DNA of 26,961 nucleotides from Peptoniphilus_E sp964345555 (lineage in GTDB: Bacteria; Bacillota; Clostridia; Tissierellales; Peptoniphilaceae), in assembly GCA_964345555.1 (NCBI GenBank), contig CAYFRD010000024.1, positions 1-26,961 on the forward strand, in the 5' to 3' direction. Positions 8,718 through 16,978 of this stretch are shown here, one piece after another. The number at the start of each line of letters is the position of its first letter. Positions within the stretch are counted from its first letter, which is position 1. Below the pieces are notes generated by a model. It did no database searches. It saw nothing but the letters and a program-made list of their open reading frames with translations, and was not told the DNA's origin. Both the position numbers and the translations under genes were made by a program.

Positions 8718-9911
8718 ATGTTTAAGTGGTTTAAAAATAAGTTTTCAAAGGATGAAGGAGCTGAAAAGCCCCTGGATAATATAGAAGTTGAAGAAGGAAT
8801 AAAAGAAGAGGAACTTTCTGAAGAAAGCACAAAAATACAGGAGACTGCATCAGATAATATCCAAGAAGAAAACGCAGAAGTAACAGATGAAAGAGAAGAA
8901 GTCTCAGAAGAACCTGAGTCTATGCCCACAGAAGACAATAAAGAAGAAAACAGCTCTGATTCAGAAGAAAATATACACGAAGAAACTTCTAAAGAACAAC
9001 CCATGTCTTTTTTTGAAAGATTAAAGCAAGGTCTTACAAAGACAAGAAATCAAATGGGTGTAAAAATCAATACACTCATTGGAGCATATGTAAAAATAGA
9101 AGACGAACTCTTGGAAGATTTGGAAGATGTGCTTATTTCAGCAGACGTAGGTATGAACACCACCATGACCTTGATAGATAACTTGCGAGATACAATAATC
9201 AATGAAAAGATAAATGATCCTAACCTCGTAAAACCCATGCTCAAGGAAGAAGTAAAGAAATTGATGGATATAGAAATGCCGTCTGAAATATCAGAGGAAT
9301 ATCCGCTTATAATTTTAGTTGTGGGAGTAAACGGAGTTGGCAAGACCACAACCATAGGTAAACTTGCCTCCAGATATAAAAGAGAAGGAAAAAAAATATT
9401 GATAGCTGCAGCAGATACCTTTAGAGCGGCAGCTATAGACCAACTTAGAACCTGGGGCGACAGAGCAGGAGTGGATGTTATTTCACATTCAGAGGGCGCT
9501 GATCCTGCAGCAGTTATCTTTGACGGAATTTCAGCAGCAAGATCCAGAAAGGCGGATATTCTCATTTGTGATACGGCAGGCAGACTTCACAACAAAGCCA
9601 ATTTAATGAAAGAGCTTGAAAAAATAAACAAGGTAATAAATAGAGATTATCCAGAAGCTGCAAGGGAAACTTTGCTTGTACTTGATGCAACTACGGGACA
9701 AAACGCCATAAGCCAAGCCAAGACTTTTAAAGAAGTTTGTGAACTGACAGGAATAGCACTTACTAAATTGGACGGAACAGCCAAGGGGGGAGTAGTAATT
9801 GCACTGCAAAGTGAGCTTAAAATACCAATAAAACTGGTAGGTGTCGGAGAGAAAATAGAGGACTTACAAGATTTCAATATGGATAATTTCATAAATGCAA
9901 TTTTTGAATAA
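8718..9911 (+). CDS. ftsY: Signal recognition particle receptor FtsY
   Basis: FtsY is the membrane-associated GTPase that receives Ffh-ribosome complexes for co-translational protein insertion. The 397-residue protein has a very acidic, Glu/Ser-rich N-terminal A domain to about residue 100, then the four-helix N domain and the GTPase G domain. GTP-binding motifs are GVNGVGKTTT near 203-212, DTFRAAAIDQLR near 232, DTAGR near 285 and TKLDGTAKGG near 349. It starts with FKWFKNKF, an amphipathic basic stretch suited to lipid contact. AGGAGG lies just before the ATG. The smc-ftsY pairing is typical, but here alr, rather than ylxM-ffh, follows immediately. Confidence 0.97.
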   Translation: MFKWFKNKFSKDEGAEKPLDNIEVEEGIKEEELSEESTKIQETASDNIQEENAEVTDEREEVSEEPESMPTEDNKEENSSDSEENIHEETSKEQPMSFFERLKQGLTKTRNQMGVKINTLIGAYVKIEDELLEDLEDVLISADVGMNTTMTLIDNLRDTIINEKINDPNLVKPMLKEEVKKLMDIEMPSEISEEYPLIILVVGVNGVGKTTTIGKLASRYKREGKKILIAAADTFRAAAIDQLRTWGDRAGVDVISHSEGADPAAVIFDGISAARSRKADILICDTAGRLHNKANLMKELEKINKVINRDYPEAARETLLVLDATTGQNAISQAKTFKEVCELTGIALTKLDGTAKGGVVIALQSELKIPIKLVGVGEKIEDLQDFNMDNFINAIFE

Positions 9912-9922
9912 GAGGTGGTAAT

Positions 9923-11098
9923 TTGACATTAACAAGAGCAGCATGGATCGAGATAAATTTGGACAAACTCGTAAATAATATTAAAAGCATTAAATCTCTT
10001 GTAGATGACAACACATTGATAATTTCCGTAGTTAAGTCAAATGCCTATGGATTCGGAGTTGAAACTGTAGTTGAAACAATCAAGGATTTGGGGATTAATT
10101 ATTTTGCAGTTGCAACTTTAAACGAAGCGATAAAGTTAAGAAATAAGTTCGATTCCATAGATATTTTGGTTTTAGGATATACGCCAAGTTATCTGTTTAG
10201 ATATGCAGTTGAAAACAATATCGACCTTACAATATTTGACAAAAAAAGCGCCGAGGAATTAAATGAAACAGCTTCTTCACTAAATAAAAGAATCACAGTT
10301 CATTTAGCAGTGGAAACCGGAATGAATAGAATAGGTTTTTATACTGATGAAGAATCGCTGACAACTATAAAAAGCATATATCAAAGTAAGAATTTATATA
10401 TAGAAGGGATATTCAGCCATTTTGCAGTTGCGGGAGAAAATGATGAATATACGCAGATGCAGTATGAGAAATTTGTTGATTTTTGCAATAAATTATCCGA
10501 TAAAGGCATAAACATTCCCATAAGGCACATATGCAACTCACATGCAATAATCAGCTACAAGAAATATAACTTAGATGCCATAAGACCTGGAATCATTCAG
10601 TACGGAGATACAGACGGACTTGAAAGCAGATTTAAAGAATTTGACATAAAATACATCGCAGAAGTTAAAGCTGAAGTTTCTCACATAAAGAAGATAAAAA
10701 AGGGTGAAAAAGTGAGCTATGGATTGAAATATGAAGCCCAACAGGACACTTCCATCGCCACCATACCTATAGGATATTCTGATGGAATTTTGCGCCAACT
10801 AAGCGGAAAAATAGATGTGTTGATAAAAGGAAAGAGATGCCCTCAAGTAGGAACCATATGCATGGATCAAATGATGGTCAATGTAGAGGGTATAGACTGT
10901 GAAGTGGGTGATGAAGTCGTGATCGTCGGTTCTCAAGGAAGAGAACACATAGACATTTCCGAGCTGGCGGAAAAAGCCGGGGAAGTGGTAACATCTTTCG
11001 GCTGTCATTTTTCAGACAGATTGCCTAAAGTATATATAAAAAACAATAAAAAATTCAAACTCATAGACTACACTCAAGGTTATACGGAGTATTTCTAA
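9923..11098 (+). CDS. alr: Alanine racemase
   Basis: Alr interconverts L- and D-alanine using pyridoxal phosphate and supplies D-alanine for peptidoglycan. The 391-residue protein has the PLP lysine Lys38 in VVKSNAYGFG, the RPGIIQYG segment, and the second catalytic base Tyr266 in KVSYGLKY. It also has the C-terminal domain markers IPIGYSDGI, CMDQMMVNV and SDRLPKVYI. The start is TTG at 9923, chosen because AGGTGG ends four bases upstream and the protein then begins with the expected TRAAWIEINLDKL. It is the last gene of the long operon: 11 bases after ftsY and directly before a terminator. Confidence 0.97.
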   Translation: MTLTRAAWIEINLDKLVNNIKSIKSLVDDNTLIISVVKSNAYGFGVETVVETIKDLGINYFAVATLNEAIKLRNKFDSIDILVLGYTPSYLFRYAVENNIDLTIFDKKSAEELNETASSLNKRITVHLAVETGMNRIGFYTDEESLTTIKSIYQSKNLYIEGIFSHFAVAGENDEYTQMQYEKFVDFCNKLSDKGINIPIRHICNSHAIISYKKYNLDAIRPGIIQYGDTDGLESRFKEFDIKYIAEVKAEVSHIKKIKKGEKVSYGLKYEAQQDTSIATIPIGYSDGILRQLSGKIDVLIKGKRCPQVGTICMDQMMVNVEGIDCEVGDEVVIVGSQGREHIDISELAEKAGEVVTSFGCHFSDRLPKVYIKNNKKFKLIDYTQGYTEYF

Positions 11099-11127
11099 AA
11101 TTTCCTATTTTTTAGGAAATTTTTTTA
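11097..11127 (+). terminator. Intrinsic terminator after alr
   Basis: The stem TTTCCTA (11101-11107) / TAGGAAA (11113-11119) has a five-T loop, is extended by AAAA/TTTT, and leads into a run of seven T. It overlaps the alr stop codon and closes the plsX-alr operon. Confidence 0.85.
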
Positions 11128-11145
11128 CTTATTTTATAAAAAAGA

Positions 11146-11175
11146 TTGACAAAAAACCAAGGGATTAAGTATAAT
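11146..11175 (+). promoter_or_regulatory. Near-consensus promoter of the ylxM-ffh-rplS operon
   Basis: TTGACA (11146-11151) and TATAAT (11170-11175) are both perfect hexamers separated by 18 bp. Transcription would start near 11182, about 35 nt before the ylxM ATG. This is the best promoter in the window and fits a highly expressed SRP/ribosomal operon. Confidence 0.9.
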
Positions 11176-11217
11176 ATACAAGGTCAATGATAAAACTTGA
11201 CAGAATTTGGTGGTTGT

Positions 11218-11571
11218 ATGATTAGCGATGTATTTGAAATAAATATGCTTTTGGATTTTTATAAACCCTTGCTTTCAGAAAAACAACAAAAGGCAATGAG
11301 TATGTACTATGCATATGATTTTTCCTTAAATGAAATCGCAAAAGAACTCAATATAACAAAGCAGGCCGTATCGGATAATATAAAAAGAGCGGAACAAAAT
11401 CTCAGGTTTTTTGAAAAAAACTTAAAACTTGTTGGCAAGTACACTGAAAATTTGGAAAATAGCAAGAAACTAAGAGAATTAATAGAAAAGTTGAAATTAA
11501 ATTCTAAGGATATGGATTTAAAAACCTTAGATGAAATTACAGCCATAATTTTTAAATCCGAGGAGGTGTAA
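11218..11571 (+). CDS. ylxM: YlxM-family SRP-associated HTH protein
   Basis: This 117-residue protein belongs to the YlxM/UPF0122 family, a sigma-factor region 4-like helix-turn-helix protein encoded next to ffh and reported to act with the signal recognition particle in streptococci. The helix-turn-helix is seen in SLNEIAKELNITKQAVSDNIKRAEQ at about residues 33-57; the N-terminus INMLLDFYKPLLSEKQ is also typical. ATG at 11218 is chosen over an upstream in-frame TTG because GGTGG lies just before it and the family begins here. Only two bases separate it from ffh. Confidence 0.92.
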   Translation: MISDVFEINMLLDFYKPLLSEKQQKAMSMYYAYDFSLNEIAKELNITKQAVSDNIKRAEQNLRFFEKNLKLVGKYTENLENSKKLRELIEKLKLNSKDMDLKTLDEITAIIFKSEEV

Positions 11572-11573
11572 TT

Positions 11574-12911
11574 ATGGTATTTGAATCACTTTCCGACAAA
11601 TTGCAGGAAACTCTGTCAAAGCTTAGAGGTAAGGGAAAGCTTACGGAAAAAGACATTGATGTAGCTATGAGAGAAGTCAGGCTTGCACTTCTTGAAGCTG
11701 ATGTAAACTTTAAAGTTGTAAAAAGCTTTATAAAAAATGTCAAAGAGAGATCATTAGGTTCAAAGGTTTTAGAATCTTTGACACCGGGTCAACAGGTAAT
11801 CAAAATAGTAAATGATGAACTTACAAAATTGATGGGTGAAGATGAGTCCAAGATAGACTACTCGAAGAAACCCACGGTCATACTCATGAGCGGTCTTCAA
11901 GGGGCAGGTAAAACCACCACATCGGCAAAACTTGCAAACATTATGAAAAAATCCGGTAAAAGACCGTTGCTGGTAGCCTGTGACGTTTATAGACCGGCAG
12001 CTATAAAACAGCTTCAAGTTGTAGGTGCTCATGTAGATGTACCGGTTTTTTCCATGGGAGATAAAATAAGTCCTGTGGACATATCTAAAGCGGCACTTGA
12101 ACATGCAAAAAAGAACAACAACGATGTTGTGATAATAGATACCGCCGGAAGACTTCACATAGATGAAGAACTTATGGATGAATTGAAAAATATCACAGAG
12201 GCGACAAGTCCCTCAGAAATCCTGTTGGTTTTAGATGCTATGACAGGTCAAGATGCGGTAAATGTAGCAGAATCTTTCGATAAAAGTCTAAAGTTAAGCG
12301 GAGTAATTCTCACCAAGTTAGACGGCGATGCAAGAGGTGGAGCTGCGCTGTCCATAAGAGCGGTTACAGATGTTCCGATAAAGTTCATAGCGACCGGAGA
12401 AAAACTTGACCAGCTTGAAACCTTTTATCCCAACAGAATGGCAAGCAGAATTTTGGGAATGGGCGATGTATTGAGCCTAATTGAAAAAGCTCAAGCAAAT
12501 GTAGATGAGCAAAAGGCTGCTGAACTGGAGAAGAAACTCAGAACGCAGACTTTTACCTTTGATGATTTTTTGGACCAGATGGAACAGATGAAAAACATGG
12601 GACCTTTAGAAGATTTGCTTGCGATGATGCCGGGAATGAATAACAAAGCTTTAAAAAACATCAATATAGATCAAAAAGAATTTACAAAAGTAGAGGCAAT
12701 TATAAAGTCCATGACTAAGCAGGAAAGGATAAAACCCGAGATAATCGATATATCACGCAGAAAAAGAATTGCCGAAGGAAGCGGGACAACCCCCGTGGAA
12801 GTGAACAAACTTTTAAAACAATTCAGAGATTTAAGAAAAATGATGAAGCAATTTGGTAAGATGGGGAAAAACATGAAAAAAGGCAGATTCAAAATGCCCT
12901 TTTCCTTTTAA
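11574..12911 (+). CDS. ffh: Signal recognition particle GTPase Ffh
   Basis: Ffh binds signal sequences on nascent chains and the SRP RNA and docks with FtsY. The 445-residue protein has the N domain, then the G domain with P-loop GLQGAGKTTT from residue 107, DVYRPAA near 140, DTAGR at 189-193 and TKLDGD from 247. The methionine-rich M domain (about 295-445) contains QMEQMKNMG, LLAMMPGM and the RNA-binding SRRKRIAEGSGT motif, and ends in a basic Met-rich tail. The ribosome binding site GGAGGTG precedes the ATG. The SRP RNA gene itself is not in the window. Confidence 0.98.
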   Translation: MVFESLSDKLQETLSKLRGKGKLTEKDIDVAMREVRLALLEADVNFKVVKSFIKNVKERSLGSKVLESLTPGQQVIKIVNDELTKLMGEDESKIDYSKKPTVILMSGLQGAGKTTTSAKLANIMKKSGKRPLLVACDVYRPAAIKQLQVVGAHVDVPVFSMGDKISPVDISKAALEHAKKNNNDVVIIDTAGRLHIDEELMDELKNITEATSPSEILLVLDAMTGQDAVNVAESFDKSLKLSGVILTKLDGDARGGAALSIRAVTDVPIKFIATGEKLDQLETFYPNRMASRILGMGDVLSLIEKAQANVDEQKAAELEKKLRTQTFTFDDFLDQMEQMKNMGPLEDLLAMMPGMNNKALKNINIDQKEFTKVEAIIKSMTKQERIKPEIIDISRRKRIAEGSGTTPVEVNKLLKQFRDLRKMMKQFGKMGKNMKKGRFKMPFSF

Positions 12912-12918
12912 TTAGTTA

Positions 12919-12946
12919 AAATTTATTTTATATAAATTTATTTTAT
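12919..12946. repeat. 13-bp direct repeat between ffh and rpsP
   Basis: The 13-mer AAATTTATTTTAT occurs at 12919-12931 and again at 12934-12946, two bases apart, in the 52-bp gap between ffh and rpsP. The gap is almost pure A/T, so this may be low-complexity sequence. No clear promoter is seen here. Confidence 0.5.
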
Positions 12947-12963
12947 TTGTGGAGGTGAATTTA

Positions 12964-13266
12964 ATGGCAGTTAAAATCAGATTGAGAAGAATGGGAGCTA
13001 AAAAGAATCCCTTTTATAGAATAGTAGTGGCTGATTCACGCAGCCCCAGAGATGGAAAATTCATTGAGGAGATCGGATACTACGATCCTTTGACTGAACC
13101 TAAGAAAATTGTTGTAGATGCTGAGAAAGTCAATGCTTGGATAAAGAACGGTGCAAAACCCACTGATACAGTGGATAGACTGTTCAAAGCCAACAAAGTA
13201 TATGATGTAAAAGCAGAAGAAATAAAAGAAGAATCTTTTGCAGAAGAAACACAAGAAATTGATTGA
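12964..13266 (+). CDS. rpsP: 30S ribosomal protein bS16
   Basis: bS16 is an assembly protein of the small ribosomal subunit. The 100-residue product begins with the family signature MAVKIRLRRMGAKKNPFYRIVVADSRSPRDGKFIEEIGYYDP. The last 20 or so residues are an acidic tail (EEIKEESFAEETQEID), longer than in the shortest homologues but common in Firmicutes. The start at 12964 is set by GGAGGTG at 12951-12957; an upstream in-frame GTG is rejected because it would lie on top of that site. The rpsP-khpA-rimM-trmD-rplS order is widely conserved in Bacillota. Confidence 0.98.
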   Translation: MAVKIRLRRMGAKKNPFYRIVVADSRSPRDGKFIEEIGYYDPLTEPKKIVVDAEKVNAWIKNGAKPTDTVDRLFKANKVYDVKAEEIKEESFAEETQEID

Positions 13267-13287
13267 TTTCTATAATGGAGGAATAAA

Positions 13288-13524
13288 ATGGTTGAATTAG
13301 TAGAATATATAGCCAAAAATTTAGTAGAAAACCCTCAAAAAGTAGAAATCACCTCTGTTAAAGAGGAAGATGAACTGAGAATAATTCTTAGAGTTGAACA
13401 AAGTGATATGGGGAAAGTGATTGGTAAACAAGGCAAAATTGCTAAAGCTATTCGATCTATTCTAAAGGCTGTTTCTCTTAAAGAAGATATAAAGGTAAAT
13501 TTGGAAATTGAAGAAATTAAGTGA
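13288..13524 (+). CDS. khpA: KH-domain RNA-binding protein KhpA
   Basis: This 78-residue protein consists almost entirely of one KH fold. The GxxG loop that contacts RNA is IGKQGKIAKAIRSIL at about residues 45-59. KhpA forms a complex with KhpB (Jag) in streptococci and other Firmicutes and affects cell division and small-RNA stability. The ribosome binding site GGAGGA precedes the ATG. The gene overlaps rimM by 17 bases, and its position between rpsP and rimM is the usual one. Confidence 0.95.
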   Translation: MVELVEYIAKNLVENPQKVEITSVKEEDELRIILRVEQSDMGKVIGKQGKIAKAIRSILKAVSLKEDIKVNLEIEEIK

Positions 13525-14020
13525 TTTTTCAATAATCGGCAGGATAATAAATACCAGAGGAATAAAGGGAGAACTCAAAGTTCAACCTGTAAATGAAGAT
13601 CTTGAAAGATTTTACAATCTGGAAAGTGTCTTTGTCGGTGAAAATTTGGAAGAATTTGAGATACTTAAAATATCTGATAATAATAGATTTATTTTTATGA
13701 GTTTTAGAGGTTATGAAAATATTAATGACGTTTTGCATTTGAAGGACGAGAATATCTACGTTCACGATACAAAGCGTGTTGAACTTAAAGAAAATCAGTT
13801 TTTTGTAAATGATATAATTGGCTCAAAAGTCGTAAACACTGAAAATATAGTTTTGGGTATTATAACTGATATTATTGAAAATCCGGCAAATGACGTCTAT
13901 GTTCTTGAGGATGAGAATTCAATTCAATCCTTTATACCTGCAGTAAAAGCCTTTATTAAAAAGGTGGATACGAAAAATAAAGTGATTGTCGTCGACCCAA
14001 TAGAAGGAATGATAAATTGA
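13508..14020 (+). CDS. rimM: Ribosome maturation factor RimM
   Basis: RimM assists maturation of the 30S head, working near uS19. The 170-residue product has the N-terminal RimM barrel (IGRIINTRGIKGELKVQP) and a C-terminal PRC-barrel (about 95-170; FFVNDIIGSKVVN, then FIPAVKAFIKKVD and VDPIEGMI). The likely start is TTG at 13508, inside the end of khpA. No ATG or GTG lies between it and the conserved IGRI motif, and no strong ribosome binding site is visible. Translation is therefore probably coupled to khpA. The 3' end overlaps trmD by four bases (TTGA). Confidence 0.93.
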   Translation: MKKLSDFSIIGRIINTRGIKGELKVQPVNEDLERFYNLESVFVGENLEEFEILKISDNNRFIFMSFRGYENINDVLHLKDENIYVHDTKRVELKENQFFVNDIIGSKVVNTENIVLGIITDIIENPANDVYVLEDENSIQSFIPAVKAFIKKVDTKNKVIVVDPIEGMIN

Positions 14021-14757
14021 AGTTTGATATTTTGACTATATTTCCTGAATTTTTTGATATTTTAAAGGATTACAGTATAGTCGGCAGGGCTATAAAAGAA
14101 AAGATCATCAAAATAAATGCTGTCAATATAAGAGATTTTTCCGAGGATAAGCACAACAGGGTAGATGATTATCCCTATGGAGGCGGTCCGGGTATGCTAA
14201 TGCAGGCAGGACCTATCTACAGAGCAATTGAATCTGTCAGGGATGAAGAGGCAAAAGTCATATATCTGTCGACTCATGGGAAACCTCTAAATCAAAAGAA
14301 ACTCATAGAGTTATCAAAACTGGATCACATTGTACTTTTAAACGGTCACTACGAAGGTATAGATTATAGGATAATTGAGAACTATATTGATGAGGAAATA
14401 TCTATCGGAGATTATGTGCTCACGGGATCAGAGGTGGCTTCCCTGGTAGTAATTGACGGAATTTCAAGACTTCTCCCGGGGGTGCTTAGCACCAGTGAAT
14501 CCTTTGAAGAGGAATCCTTTTACAATGAAAGGCTGGAGTATCCTCAATACACAAGACCCCGTATATTTAACGGGCGTGAAGTTCCTGAAGTGCTCCTGAG
14601 CGGTAATCACAAGAATATTGAAGAATACAGAAATTACATGGCTTTAAAAATAACCTATGAAAAAAGACCCGATTTGATTAAATTTGAAGAATTAAATGAA
14701 AATGAAAAAGAAACCTTGATTGATATAAAGAGAGGGGAGGTAAAAAAATGGACATAA
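14017..14757 (+). CDS. trmD: tRNA (guanine-N1-)-methyltransferase TrmD
   Basis: TrmD methylates G37 next to the anticodon of several tRNAs using S-adenosylmethionine, preventing +1 frameshifting. The 246-residue protein has the substrate loop PYGGGPGMLMQ and the SAM-binding trefoil knot LLNGHYEGIDYR (from residue 107) and IGDYVLTGSEVA. The lid segment ends in PQYTRP. Where E. coli TrmD has the catalytic DSF motif, this protein has Glu166 in EESF, and the following GLL is ERL. The start is TTG at 14017 with GAAGGA upstream. It overlaps rplS by 10 bases. Confidence 0.96.
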   Translation: MKFDILTIFPEFFDILKDYSIVGRAIKEKIIKINAVNIRDFSEDKHNRVDDYPYGGGPGMLMQAGPIYRAIESVRDEEAKVIYLSTHGKPLNQKKLIELSKLDHIVLLNGHYEGIDYRIIENYIDEEISIGDYVLTGSEVASLVVIDGISRLLPGVLSTSESFEEESFYNERLEYPQYTRPRIFNGREVPEVLLSGNHKNIEEYRNYMALKITYEKRPDLIKFEELNENEKETLIDIKRGEVKKWT

Positions 14758-15098
14758 TCAGAGCTATTGAAGAAGAACAAATCAATAAAGATGTACCGGA
14801 ATTTAGAGTTGGAGACACAGTACAGGTACACTACAGAATAATTGAAGGAACAAGAGAAAGAGTTCAAGTGTATGAAGGAACAGTCATTAAAATACAAGGA
14901 AAAAGTTCAAGAAAAACTTTTACAGTTAGAAGACTATCCTATGGTGTAGGAGTAGAAAGAACATTTTTACTATATTCTCCTAGAATTGCAGATCTTGTAG
15001 TTACAAGAAAGGGTAAAGTAAGAAGATCTAAACTATACTATCTTAGAGACAGACAGGGTAAGGCTGCCAAAGTTAAAGAAAAGAAAACCTACAGATAA
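14748..15098 (+). CDS. rplS: 50S ribosomal protein bL19
   Basis: bL19 sits at the interface of the two ribosomal subunits. The 116-residue protein matches the family over its whole length: PEFRVGDTVQVHYRI, EGTRERVQVYEGTVI, SSRKTFTVRRLSYGVGVERTFLLYSPRI and the basic C-terminal KLYYLRDRQGKAAKVKEKK. GGGAGG lies before the ATG inside the trmD end. It is the last gene of the operon and is followed by a strong terminator. Confidence 0.98.
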   Translation: MDIIRAIEEEQINKDVPEFRVGDTVQVHYRIIEGTRERVQVYEGTVIKIQGKSSRKTFTVRRLSYGVGVERTFLLYSPRIADLVVTRKGKVRRSKLYYLRDRQGKAAKVKEKKTYR

Positions 15099-15118
15099 AA
15101 TATGGTTTTGTCATAGAG

Positions 15119-15165
15119 TATGCTCTGAATATTGGATATTTATCCTATATACGGAGCATATTTTT
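15119..15165 (+). terminator. Long imperfect terminator hairpin after rplS
   Basis: TATGCTC (15119-15125) pairs with GAGCATA (15154-15160). The pairing continues inward through ATAT/ATAT and GGAT/ATCC with two isolated mismatches and one G-T pair, giving a stem of almost 20 bp. Five T (15161-15165) and further T-rich sequence follow. Confidence 0.85.
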
Positions 15166-15174
15166 ATATTTTCC

Positions 15175-15203
15175 TTTTAATTTAGCTGATAAAACTATAT
15201 AAT
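15175..15203 (+). promoter_or_regulatory. Candidate promoter of the GH18 gene
   Basis: A perfect TATAAT at 15198-15203 lies 17 bp after a weak -35 (TTTTAA, 15175-15180). The start would be near 15210, about 20 nt before the ATG at 15232. It follows directly on the rplS terminator. Confidence 0.5.
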
Positions 15204-15231
15204 GTAAATATCAATGTTTAGAGGGAGAAAT

Positions 15232-16890
15232 ATGAAAAAAATATTTTTTTTATTATTAATAGCAATATGCGGCGCCGGAATATATGGATTGTTTTTTTTA
15301 AGCAACAGAAGTTCCGGAGAAACATCGGATAAATACAAAGAATTCAGTTTTATATCAGAAGCTGAAGACATAGAAAAAACCGAATTTAAAAGAAATGACG
15401 GAATGTATTTTTTATCACTGGATTACATAAAGGGACACTTAGATGAAGATGCATATTATGACGAAAATGAAAAAACTGTAGTTTTAGTAAATGATACAGG
15501 CACAAAAAGAATTAATTTGGATTCAAAAGAATACGATTTAAACGGACAAAAATTGGAGCTGAGACAGCCGGCAACGGAAGAAAACGGCAAAATATTTTTG
15601 CCTATTGAAGCTTTCATCTATGACTATCCTGTGAGTTTAAGATTTGTAAATGATAAAAATCTACTTCTTCTTGATTTTGAAGATGTGGAATATGCAAAGG
15701 GAATCTCTACGGGAGACGGGTTGAACATGCGTGAGAAAGACAGCCTCAAATCCCCCATAGTTTCCATACTCAAAGACCAAGAAGAAGTGTATGTATACGG
15801 AGAAATAGGAGATTTCTACAAAGTTAGACAAGTAAACGGATACATGGGTTACATACAGAAAGATTTACTAGAAGTACATTTTCCTGAAAATAGATTTGAA
15901 ACTGAAAAAAATGAAAAGAAAGAGGCTAAGGAGCCTCTTAATTTAACTTGGGACTATACTTACGGAGTTCAAAGCGATGAATCTGTAGGAAGTATAAAAA
16001 ATATTCCGGGGCTTGATGTAGTTTGTCCTACTTGGTTTTCAATTTCAGATACCGAAGGAAGTATCACAGATAGGGGAAATTATTCCTATGTCAGATCCTA
16101 TGAAAACTTAGGTATAGATGTGTGGGGTTATCTGGACAATTCTTTTGATTCGCAAATAACTCATGAAGTTTTAAGCAGCAGTTCAAAAAGAGCAAAGGTA
16201 ATAAACAAAACATTTAACCTTACGAAAAGATACAATTTAAGCGGAATAAACATAGATTTTGAACATGTGAATATTGAAGACAGAGATTTAATAACCCAAT
16301 TTGTAAGAGAACTCGCAGGAGTTTTTAAAACTGAAGGTTTGATTGTAAGTGTAGATGTAACACCGCAGATATCGGGGAATGTTGAAAATGAACCCTATGA
16401 CAGAAAAGAACTTGCAAAGATATGTGATTATGTAATGGTGATGGCATATGACCAACATTGGGCTACATCTGATAAAGCAGGTTCTGTGGCTGAATATACT
16501 TGGGTAGAGGGAAATATCAACAATCTGTTCAGGTCAATACCCAAGGAGAAGTTTATACTTTGTGTACCTTTTTATTCCAGACTTTGGGAAGAATCGGGAG
16601 ATAATTTAACTTCCAGTGCAATATCCATGGGCAGAGTCAGGGAGATTATTACCAACAAGGGATTGAAACCAACATGGGATGATGAGATCAAACAAAACTA
16701 TGTGGAATATAGCGAAAACGGCAAAAAATATAAAATGTGGATTGAAAATGCAAACAGCATTGAATGGAAAGCCAAACTGGTAAACAAATACAATTTAAGA
16801 GGCATAGCCAGCTGGCAAAAGGGATTTGAAACTGCTGATGTATGGAATGTAATTTCCGATGTATTAGATTATAATATACACAGCAAGTGA
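15232..16890 (+). CDS. Membrane-anchored SH3b / glycoside hydrolase 18 protein
   Basis: The 552-residue protein starts with a short basic end and a hydrophobic segment at about residues 4-24, acting as a signal anchor or signal peptide. Residues about 40-150 resemble the copper-amine-oxidase N-terminal-like domain common in clostridial wall proteins (KIFLPIEAFIYDYPV). An SH3b domain follows at about 155-215 (STGDGLNMREKDSLKSPIV). The rest is a GH18 barrel with the active-site strand SGINIDFEHV; the acid/base is Glu344 and Asp342 is kept, but the first Asp of the DxxDxDxE motif is Ser. VMVMAYDQHW is the expected strand-6 motif. This architecture resembles SleL/YaaH-like N-acetylglucosaminidases, so cleavage of peptidoglycan is likely. 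AGGGAG at 15222-15227 fixes the ATG at 15232. Confidence 0.85.
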   Translation: MKKIFFLLLIAICGAGIYGLFFLSNRSSGETSDKYKEFSFISEAEDIEKTEFKRNDGMYFLSLDYIKGHLDEDAYYDENEKTVVLVNDTGTKRINLDSKEYDLNGQKLELRQPATEENGKIFLPIEAFIYDYPVSLRFVNDKNLLLLDFEDVEYAKGISTGDGLNMREKDSLKSPIVSILKDQEEVYVYGEIGDFYKVRQVNGYMGYIQKDLLEVHFPENRFETEKNEKKEAKEPLNLTWDYTYGVQSDESVGSIKNIPGLDVVCPTWFSISDTEGSITDRGNYSYVRSYENLGIDVWGYLDNSFDSQITHEVLSSSSKRAKVINKTFNLTKRYNLSGINIDFEHVNIEDRDLITQFVRELAGVFKTEGLIVSVDVTPQISGNVENEPYDRKELAKICDYVMVMAYDQHWATSDKAGSVAEYTWVEGNINNLFRSIPKEKFILCVPFYSRLWEESGDNLTSSAISMGRVREIITNKGLKPTWDDEIKQNYVEYSENGKKYKMWIENANSIEWKAKLVNKYNLRGIASWQKGFETADVWNVISDVLDYNIHSK

Positions 16891-16928
16891 TTTTAAAATA
16901 TATAGACGAGGATTTTACGTTTAAAATA

Positions 16929-16957
16929 TTGACAAAGTAAATAGTGTATTATAGACT
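16929..16957 (+). promoter_or_regulatory. Candidate promoter of the phospholipase C-family gene
   Basis: A perfect -35 TTGACA (16929-16934) lies 17 bp before TAGACT (16952-16957), a 4/6 match to the -10 consensus. The start would be near 16964, leaving a very short leader before AAGGGG and the start codon near 16979. Confidence 0.5.
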
Positions 16958-16978
16958 TATACTATAGTTTTATAAGGG

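Noticed and set aside
12912..12963. Separate promoter before rpsP
   Set aside because: The gap is nearly pure A/T, so -10-like hexamers occur by chance; no -35 element could be identified.
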